Below, in pieces: positions 1 to 4,525 of a stretch of DNA of 5,799 bases. Both the position numbers and the translations under genes were made by a program. The stretch spans positions 1-5,799 of the forward strand of contig JAFTPY010000002.1 of the NCBI GenBank assembly GCA_017463035.1, given 5' to 3'. The stretch is from Lachnospiraceae bacterium. Lineage in GTDB: Bacteria; Bacillota; Clostridia; Lachnospirales; Lachnospiraceae. The stretch's first letter is position 1. Every line of letters starts with the position of its first letter. The notes under the pieces are model-generated. The model was not told the DNA's origin. It did no database searches and saw nothing but the letters and a program-made list of their open reading frames with translations.

Positions 1-475
1 ACTGACCGTACTTCGGACCTGCGGTGGTGTTGGTGGAAGCAATGCCGTCGAAGGAACCGTCCAAAAGCTTCATGGTATTGAACTCGGTGGTTTCTGCGAT
101 ACGGTCAAGCTCGTCCTGTAACTGCTCGATTTCGTCCTGGATATTTCCGCGGTCTTCATCGGTCTCGGTACCGTTGGCTGCCTGTACGGCAAGCTGACGC
201 ATTCTTTGTAAAATACTGTGGGATTCGTTCAGTGCACCTTCTGCGGTCTGGATTAAAGAAATACCGTCTTCCGCATTGGTAGAAGCCTGAGTAAGACCAC
301 GAATCTGGCTTCTCATTTTCTCGGAAATCGCAAGGCCTGCTGCATCATCTGCGGCACGGTTAATGCGGTAACCGGAAGAAAGCTTTTCCGTGGACTTCTG
401 AAGATTGGTAGAAACAATGCCTAACATTCGGTTGGCATTCATGGATTGCATGTTGTGTTGAACAATCATTGCCAT
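1..475 (-). CDS. Flagellin, N-terminal 158 residues (3' end outside window)
   Basis: This gene encodes the structural subunit of the flagellar filament, exported through the flagellar type III apparatus and polymerised outside the cell. The visible part covers the D0/D1 helices: residues 1-60 hold the conserved NMQSMNANRML and KLSSGYRINRAADDAAGLAI stretches, followed by the long D1 helix. LQRMRQLAVQAANGT (about residues 89-103) matches the region of D1 that TLR5 recognises in other flagellins. The reading frame is open to the window edge, so the variable domain and C-terminal helices are missing. The start is the ATG at 475-473 because GGAGGG lies 7 nt upstream. A second in-frame ATG two codons later would be 13 nt from that site. 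The upstream SigD-type promoter and leader hairpins fit a late flagellar gene. Homologues are called hag or fliC, but the exact paralogue cannot be assigned because many Lachnospiraceae carry several flagellins. Family identity is near certain. Confidence 0.97.
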   Translation of the reverse strand, partial: MAMIVQHNMQSMNANRMLGIVSTNLQKSTEKLSSGYRINRAADDAAGLAISEKMRSQIRGLTQASTNAEDGISLIQTAEGALNESHSILQRMRQLAVQAANGTETDEDRGNIQDEIEQLQDELDRIAETTEFNTMKLLDGSFDGIASTNTTAGPKYGQ

Positions 476-481
476 AATAGG

Positions 482-488
482 TCCCTCC
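482..488 (-). promoter_or_regulatory. Ribosome binding site of flagellin
   Basis: Read on the minus strand the sequence is GGAGGGA, followed by CCTATT and the ATG at 475-473. The spacing selects this ATG over the in-frame ATG two codons inside. The two overlapping GGA triplets could also serve as a CsrA contact, as happens at the Shine-Dalgarno of the B. subtilis hag leader. No hairpin presenting them was found. Confidence 0.85.
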
Positions 489-540
489 TCGATTTGGATT
501 AATGTGATAGGTTGTATTTTTCTAACATGAAATACAGTCT

Positions 541-554
541 TCGAATCCGTTCGA
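541..554 (-). promoter_or_regulatory. Leader hairpin B with CGGA loop (candidate CsrA site)
   Basis: On the flagellin transcript this is TCGAA-CGGA-TTCGA, a perfect 5-bp stem closing a tetraloop that contains GGA. The local sequence ACGGA fits the A-N-GGA core that CsrA/RsmA proteins bind when it is displayed in a short hairpin loop. It lies about 70 nt upstream of the start codon. CsrA control of flagellin translation is established in B. subtilis. Its operation here is inferred from structure alone, and no csrA or fliW gene is visible in the window. Confidence 0.55.
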
Positions 555-559
555 GAAGT

Positions 560-577
560 TACTGAATCCTTTCAGCA
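560..577 (-). promoter_or_regulatory. Leader hairpin A with AGGA loop (candidate CsrA site)
   Basis: On the flagellin transcript the core is CTGAA-AGGA-TTCAG (562-575), a perfect 5-bp stem that extends to 7 bp with one G-U and one U-A pair. GGA sits in the tetraloop and the flanking AAGGA fits the CsrA core. Its GGA is 21 nt from that of hairpin B. This spacing could let one CsrA dimer contact both loops, although that is inferred. Confidence 0.55.
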
Positions 578-604
578 CAACTGACATTCATTTGTTTGAT
601 TATG

Positions 605-632
605 ATATCGGCTCTTTTTTTGTGTCACTTTA
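605..632 (-). promoter_or_regulatory. SigD/sigma-28 promoter of flagellin
   Basis: On the minus strand TAAA (632-629) is followed after 16 nt by GCCGATAT (612-605). This matches the published SigD consensus TAAA-N14-16-GCCGATAT at every position. Transcription should start near 598-600, giving a leader of about 123 nt that contains the two GGA hairpins. The promoter puts the gene in the late flagellar class, transcribed after hook completion releases SigD from its anti-sigma factor FlgM. That last point is family knowledge, not visible here. Confidence 0.92.
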
Positions 633-718
633 GAGCAAAATGAAAAAAACACAAAAAATTGTATGGGACATAGGTCCTAATGACTAAATGTAGAATAAAG
701 TCCATATAAATAAGAAGA

Positions 719-728
719 GAAACGTTTC
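719..728. promoter_or_regulatory. Palindrome GAAACGTTTC upstream of the ABC operon promoter
   Basis: This perfect 10-bp palindrome with a central CG ends 6 bp before the -35 hexamer of the ABC operon. A central AAACGTTT is common in operators of LacI-family regulators, and the site partly resembles a CcpA cre box without matching its outer bases. It could be an operator or activator site for the exporter operon, but no regulator gene is visible and the assignment is tentative. Confidence 0.35.
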
Positions 729-734
729 CTTACA

Positions 735-763
735 TTGACACCCTTTCCTTTCTTTGCTATAAT
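735..763 (+). promoter_or_regulatory. Consensus vegetative promoter of the ABC exporter operon
   Basis: TTGACA (735-740) and TATAAT (758-763) are both perfect matches, separated by exactly 17 bp. The -10 also carries the extended TGC just upstream (755-757). Transcription should start near 770. The promoter lies inside what would otherwise be an open frame continuous with the ABC gene, so that upstream frame cannot be coding on this transcript. A promoter this strong implies high basal transcription unless a repressor or leader control holds it down. Confidence 0.9.
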
Positions 764-794
764 TTCTTTGGTTATTGGAACGATGGCAGGTTTT

Positions 795-814
795 CTTCGT
801 GGGCTTGCGCGAAG
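795..814 (+). promoter_or_regulatory. Leader hairpin upstream of the first ABC gene
   Basis: CTTCGTG (795-801) pairs with CGCGAAG (808-814) as a 7-bp stem with one G-U pair and a 6-nt loop. The 3' arm overlaps GAAGGGA (811-817), which could serve as a ribosome binding site for an in-frame ATG at 825. The hairpin would therefore hide that site and favour the ATG at 846. It has no following U-tract, so it is not a terminator. A regulatory role is inferred. Confidence 0.4.
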
Positions 815-833
815 GGAACAGTCTATGAAATGC

Positions 834-840
834 GGAGGGG
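834..840 (+). promoter_or_regulatory. Ribosome binding site fixing the ABC1 start at 846
   Basis: GGAGGGG is followed by 5 nt and ATG at 846. It is the strongest site among three in-frame ATGs (783, 825, 846) downstream of the promoter. It also gives the N-terminus MLRLARYLKNYKK, typical of ABC exporter half-transporters. Confidence 0.8.
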
Positions 841-845
841 ATTTT

Positions 846-2585
846 ATGCTTCGTTTGGCACGTTATTTGAAGAATTATAAGAAAGAGAGTATTATCGGAC
901 CGTTGTTTAAGATGCTGGAGGCTTTTTTTGAGCTTCTGGTGCCGCTGGTGGTGGCGGATATGATTGACAACGGTATCGCTAAGGGAGACAAGACCTACAT
1001 TTACCGGGCGGCGTTTATTATGGTGCTTCTCGGTGTGGTGGGACTTGTCTGCTCTTTAATTGCACAGTTTTTTGCGGCAAAGGCCTCGGTAGGCTTCGGT
1101 ACCGAGCTTCGGGACGATTTGTTTGCCCATATGAACCGGTTGTCCTATGCGGAACTGGATAAGGCGGGGACCTCTACTCTGGTAACGAGAATTACCAGTG
1201 ATATGAATCAGGTACAGTCCGGTGTGAATATGATTTTGCGATTATTTTTGCGTTCTCCGTTTATTGTCATCGGTGCGCTTGCGGCAGCCTTTTTGGTCAA
1301 TGCCAAGGTGGCGGTAATCTTTGTCATTGCGGCACCGATTCTGGCGCTTATCATTTACGGAATCATGGTGCTGACCATTCCGATGTATTCTAAGGCACAG
1401 AAGGCGCTGGATACCATTTCTCTTGCTACGAGAGAGGGCTTAAACGGTGCCAGAGTTATCCGGGCCTTCGGAAGACAAGCGGATGAGACAGAAGAATTTA
1501 CCGAGGACTGTAACCGTTTATTAAAGCTTCAGAAGCGGGTGGGTAAGGTGTCCGTGGCTATGAATCCGTTGACTTATGTTGTGGTGAATCTTGCCATTGC
1601 GGCCATTATTATGCAGGGCGGCAAGCAGGTAGATGCCGGTGTGATTACCCAGGGTGAGGTTATTGCTCTGGTGAACTATATGACCCAGATTTTAAATGCG
1701 CTGGTGGCATTGCAGGTGCTCATTGTTTCCTTTACAAAGGCAATGGCTTCCGCAAAGCGTGTGAACGAGGTGTTGGACTTACAGCCGACGGTGTTGGATA
1801 ACGACAGCTTCTGCTTATACAATGTGAGCGGTGAAGATGTTCCGGCGGTAGTATTCGAACATGTATCCTTTACTTATCCGGGGGCCAAGGAGGAAGCTCT
1901 GGCGGAACTCCATTTTTCTGTGAAAAAGGGACAAACTGTCGGTATTATCGGCGGCACCGGTTCCGGTAAGTCAACTTTGGTAAATCTTTTGCCGCGTTTT
2001 TATGATGTAACCAAGGGGGCGGTACTGGTGAACGGCGTGGATGTGAGGGAATATCCTCAGCGGGAGCTTCGCAGCAGAATCGGTGTGGTTCCGCAAAAGG
2101 CGGTATTGTTTTCCGGAAGTATCAGAGATAATATGAAGTGGGGCAAGGACGATGCCACGGATGAAGAAATCTATGAAGCGCTGGAAATTGCCCAGGCGAG
2201 AGAGTTTGTGGATGCAAAGGAAGGACGACTTGACTATAAGTTAAATCAGGGCGGAAAGAATTTGTCCGGCGGTCAGAGACAGCGTCTTACCATTGCAAGA
2301 GCCCTGGTAAGAAAGCCGGAGATTCTGATATTGGATGACAGTGCATCGGCACTGGATTTTGCTACAGATGCGGCGCTTCGTCGTGCTCTTTCGGAACGGA
2401 CGAAGGATATGACCGTATTTATGGTGTCCCAGCGTACTACGACGCTCCGGAATGCGGATGTGATTATTGTATTGGAAGACGGCGAAGTGGCCGGCATCGG
2501 TACTCATGGAGAGTTACTGGAGAAGTGTGAGGTATACAAAGAAATCTGTCAATCCCAGGTTTCTGCAGAGGAGGTGGGCGCATGA
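846..2585 (+). CDS. ABC exporter half-transporter with degenerate ATP site (BmrC/TM287-like)
   Basis: This 579-residue protein has an N-terminal type I exporter membrane domain, with about six hydrophobic segments between residues 17 and 298, and a C-terminal nucleotide-binding domain from about 334. Visible motifs are A-loop Y344, Walker A GGTGSGKST (369-377, K375), Q-loop Q417, signature LSGGQ (473-477) and Walker B ILILDD (493-498). The catalytic glutamate position is Asp (D498) and the switch histidine is Gln (Q529 in MVSQRTTTL). Both changes mark the degenerate half of heterodimeric exporters such as BmrCD, LmrCD and TM287/288. Its intact LSGGQ should complete the active site of the partner encoded immediately downstream, whose start overlaps this stop by 4 nt. 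The substrate is unknown: drugs, peptides and lipids are all possible for the family. The start at 846 rests on the ribosome site; ATGs at 825 and 783 are alternatives that would add 7 or 21 residues. Length is normal and no frameshift is seen. Confidence 0.95.
   Translation: MLRLARYLKNYKKESIIGPLFKMLEAFFELLVPLVVADMIDNGIAKGDKTYIYRAAFIMVLLGVVGLVCSLIAQFFAAKASVGFGTELRDDLFAHMNRLSYAELDKAGTSTLVTRITSDMNQVQSGVNMILRLFLRSPFIVIGALAAAFLVNAKVAVIFVIAAPILALIIYGIMVLTIPMYSKAQKALDTISLATREGLNGARVIRAFGRQADETEEFTEDCNRLLKLQKRVGKVSVAMNPLTYVVVNLAIAAIIMQGGKQVDAGVITQGEVIALVNYMTQILNALVALQVLIVSFTKAMASAKRVNEVLDLQPTVLDNDSFCLYNVSGEDVPAVVFEHVSFTYPGAKEEALAELHFSVKKGQTVGIIGGTGSGKSTLVNLLPRFYDVTKGAVLVNGVDVREYPQRELRSRIGVVPQKAVLFSGSIRDNMKWGKDDATDEEIYEALEIAQAREFVDAKEGRLDYKLNQGGKNLSGGQRQRLTIARALVRKPEILILDDSASALDFATDAALRRALSERTKDMTVFMVSQRTTTLRNADVIIVLEDGEVAGIGTHGELLEKCEVYKEICQSQVSAEEVGA
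2568..2574 (+). promoter_or_regulatory. Ribosome binding site of the second ABC gene
   Basis: GAGGAGG lies inside the last codons of the first ABC gene, 7 nt before the ATG at 2582. Together with the ATGA stop/start overlap it indicates translational coupling and balanced synthesis of the two subunits. Confidence 0.8.
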
Positions 2586-4354
2586 AAAAGAATACCGAAA
2601 ACTCTGCGACCTTAGTTCGTGTGATTGCGCTTATCAAGCCGTATTTGTGGCTGCTGTTGTTATCGTTATTGTTTGCGGTGATTACGGTGGTAACGACCCT
2701 ATATGCGCCGGTGCTGATCGGACAGGCCGTTGACCATGTAATCGGGGCAGGAAATGTTGATTTTAAGGCAATTGTGCCGATTTTAATAAAGCTTTTGGTT
2801 GTTGTGGGAATTATGGCGGTATCAAGCTGGCTGATGGGCTTATGTAACAACCGGATTGCGTTCCATGTGGTGAGAGATTTACGTACGAAGGTATATGCCC
2901 ATGTACAGAATTTGCCGCTGAGTTATCTGGATTCTCACCCGAACGGAGATACCTTAAGCCGGATTGTTACGGATATTGACCAGTTGTCCGACGGACTGTT
3001 GATGGGCTTTTCCCAGCTCTTTACCGGAGTGGTGACCATTGCGGCGACGTTAGGCTTTATGCTTTCCATTCATGTGGGAATTGCGCTGCTTGTTGTGGTG
3101 TTGACGCCGGTATCTCTGTTTGTGGCGGCATTTATCGCAAAGAGGACCTATTCTTTATTCCAGGCACAGTCCAAGGTGCGGGCGGAGATGACTTCCTTGG
3201 TGGAGGAACTGGTAGGAAATCAAAAGGTGGTAACCGCCTTTAACTATGAAGAAACGGCAGAGGAGCGTTTTTACGACGTGAACCATCGGTTACAGAAGGT
3301 GGGAATTAAGGCAATTTTCTTCTCTTCTTTGACCAATCCGTGTACTCGCTTTGTAAACGGTCTGGTATATACGGGAGTGGGTATTTTCGGCGGCTTTGTG
3401 GCACTGACCGCAGGTCCGGCGGTGCTTACCGTCGGTCAGTTGTCCTGTTTCTTATCCTATGCGAACCAGTATACAAAGCCGTTTAATGAAATATCCTCCG
3501 TAATTACGGAGCTTCAGAACGCACTGGCTTCCGCAAAGCGCGTATTTGACCTTCTGGATGAGCCCGAGCAGATACCGGATAAGGAAAATGCTGTGGCGCT
3601 TAAGAATGCGGAAGGTACCGTGGGACTTTCTCATGTGGCGTTTTCTTATGTGCCGGAAGTTTCTCTATTAAAGGATGTGAATCTTTCTGTAAAGCCGGGA
3701 CAGCGTGTGGCAATTGTAGGTCCTACCGGTTGCGGCAAGACGACTCTCATCAATCTTTTGATGCGGTTCTACGATGTAAAGCAAGGTGCCATTACGGTGG
3801 ACGGCACGGATATCCGGGATATGACCAGAGAGTCCCTGCGGGAAAACTACGGTATGGTATTGCAGGAAACCTGGTTAAAATCCGGTACCATTGCGGAAAA
3901 TATCGCTTACGGCCGGCCGGATGCTACGATGGAGGAGATTGAGGAAGCGGCAAAGGCTTCCTATGCACATAACTTTATCCGGCGACTAAAGGATGGGTAT
4001 CAGACGATTATCGCAGAGGACGGTGGAAATCTTTCTCAGGGACAAAAGCAGCTCCTTTGTATTGCCAGAGTGATGCTTTGCCTGCCGCCGATGTTGATAT
4101 TGGATGAGGCGACTTCTTCCATTGACACCCGTATGGAGGTTCGTATCCAGCGCGCGTTCCATAAGATGATGAAGGGACGTACCAGCTTTATTGTGGCGCA
4201 TCGTTTATCTACCATTCGTGAGGCGGATGTGATTTTGGTTATGAAGGACGGCGACATTATCGAGCAGGGAACTCATAAAGAGCTTCTCGCACAAGGCGGA
4301 TTTTATCATAACTTGTATTACAGCGGAGCACCGGAAGAACAGACAGCGGAGTAA
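2582..4354 (+). CDS. ABC exporter half-transporter with canonical ATP site (BmrD/TM288-like)
   Basis: This 590-residue protein is the catalytic partner of the preceding subunit. It has a type I exporter membrane domain (hydrophobic segments between about residues 20 and 290, with FFSSLTNPCTRFVNGLVYTG typical of the TM5 region) and a nucleotide-binding domain from about 345. Motifs are A-loop Y356, Walker A GPTGCGKTT (380-388, K386), Q-loop Q428, signature LSQGQ (484-488), Walker B MLILDE (504-509) with catalytic E509, and switch H540 in VAHRLST. The signature has Gln where the consensus has Gly, as in TM288. In the heterodimer this signature faces the degenerate Walker site of the first subunit, so all the non-consensus residues fall on one ATP site. 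The gene overlaps its neighbour by 4 nt and shares its promoter. Substrate cannot be told from sequence. No GC-rich terminator follows, only an A/T-only tract. Confidence 0.96.
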   Translation: MKKNTENSATLVRVIALIKPYLWLLLLSLLFAVITVVTTLYAPVLIGQAVDHVIGAGNVDFKAIVPILIKLLVVVGIMAVSSWLMGLCNNRIAFHVVRDLRTKVYAHVQNLPLSYLDSHPNGDTLSRIVTDIDQLSDGLLMGFSQLFTGVVTIAATLGFMLSIHVGIALLVVVLTPVSLFVAAFIAKRTYSLFQAQSKVRAEMTSLVEELVGNQKVVTAFNYEETAEERFYDVNHRLQKVGIKAIFFSSLTNPCTRFVNGLVYTGVGIFGGFVALTAGPAVLTVGQLSCFLSYANQYTKPFNEISSVITELQNALASAKRVFDLLDEPEQIPDKENAVALKNAEGTVGLSHVAFSYVPEVSLLKDVNLSVKPGQRVAIVGPTGCGKTTLINLLMRFYDVKQGAITVDGTDIRDMTRESLRENYGMVLQETWLKSGTIAENIAYGRPDATMEEIEEAAKASYAHNFIRRLKDGYQTIIAEDGGNLSQGQKQLLCIARVMLCLPPMLILDEATSSIDTRMEVRIQRAFHKMMKGRTSFIVAHRLSTIREADVILVMKDGDIIEQGTHKELLAQGGFYHNLYYSGAPEEQTAE

Positions 4355-4384
4355 ATAAAAATATTTAAAAAATTTTTTTCGATT

Positions 4385-4457
4385 TTTGGAACCGGAATGT
4401 GACAAGCTTCGTCAATGTATCAGTGGGACGAAGAAAGACCACATAAACCGGACCGAA
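4385..4457 (+). promoter_or_regulatory. Candidate structured RNA, upstream fold
   Basis: Nested pairing can be traced by eye. TTTGG (4385-4389) pairs with CCGAA (4453-4457). CCGG (4392-4395) pairs with CCGG (4448-4451). ATGTG (4397-4401) pairs with CACAT (4440-4444). CTTCGTC (4407-4413) pairs with GACGAAG (4427-4433). That totals about 21 bp interrupted by small A-rich internal loops. GTGG (4423-4426) in the apical loop could instead pair with CCAC (4439-4442) across an AAAGA linker, giving an H-type pseudoknot. It matches no riboswitch class that I recognise. The fold is seen in sequence; function as a leader regulator is inferred. Confidence 0.45.
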
Positions 4458-4486
4458 CCGTGAAGGGAGACGGGGGTGTCCGAGGT
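4447..4486 (+). promoter_or_regulatory. Candidate structured RNA, competing downstream hairpin
   Basis: ACC (4447-4449) pairs with GGT (4484-4486), GGAC (4450-4453) pairs with GTCC (4478-4481), and the inner stem CCGT (4458-4461) pairs with ACGG (4470-4473), with a GAAGGGAG loop. It uses the same bases (4448-4457) as the outer stems of the upstream fold, so the two cannot form in full together. That is an arrangement expected of a switch. No terminator or ribosome site is obviously sequestered by either fold. Confidence 0.4.
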
Positions 4487-4525
4487 AACCAAAAACGTAA
4501 ATAAAAGAAAGAGAGAGATAAGAGT

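Larger units (their letters stand above)
4355..4525 (+). other. Gene-free gap; probable structured leader of the lipoprotein gene
   Basis: This 171-nt gap begins with an A/T-only stretch (4355-4380) containing AAAAAATTTTTTT and has no GC-rich terminator. It continues with a block of clearly higher GC and many inverted repeats (4385-4490), and ends in a purine-rich, unstructured run before the ATG at 4526. No convincing -35/-10 pair or SigD promoter was found, so either the start site is atypical or transcription reads through from the ABC operon. No protein gene is supported on either strand. Confidence 0.6.

Noticed and set aside
477..677. Repeat of ATAGGTCC at 477-484 and 670-677, the second within the short inverted repeat GGAC-ATAG-GTCC
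   Set aside because: Only 8 nt are shared, one copy is part of the flagellin ribosome site, and there is no further similarity around them.
735..845. Upstream extension of the ABC1 reading frame by 37 codons with a TTG start at 735
   Set aside because: The TTG is part of the TTGACA -35 hexamer and the region contains the TATAAT box; the strong ribosome site and typical N-terminus point to ATG 846.
2464..2850. Minus-strand open frame of 128 codons across the ABC1/ABC2 junction
   Set aside because: It lies antisense to two well-conserved genes, has no ribosome site or recognisable protein features, and is explained as a shadow of coding sequence.
3730..3942. Plus-strand open frame of 70 codons inside ABC2
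   Set aside because: It lies in an alternative frame of the Walker A/Q-loop region of a clearly coding gene, with no independent start signal.
4352..4386. SigD-like promoter for the lipoprotein gene (TAAA followed by TTCGATTT)
   Set aside because: The possible spacings are 8, 18 or 22 nt instead of 14-16, and the -10 lacks the GCC and AT ends.
4401..4490. Cyclic di-GMP-I riboswitch (GEMM), suggested by GTGGGACG, AAAG and a distal GGTAACC
   Set aside because: The GGCAAACC segment, the GACGCAAAGCC core and the tetraloop/receptor arrangement are not present; only short resemblances occur.
4471..4490. tRNA fragment suggested by GTGTCCGAG, which resembles a tRNA-Ser D-arm
   Set aside because: There is no acceptor stem, anticodon arm or T-arm (GGTTCGAATC-like) nearby on either strand.
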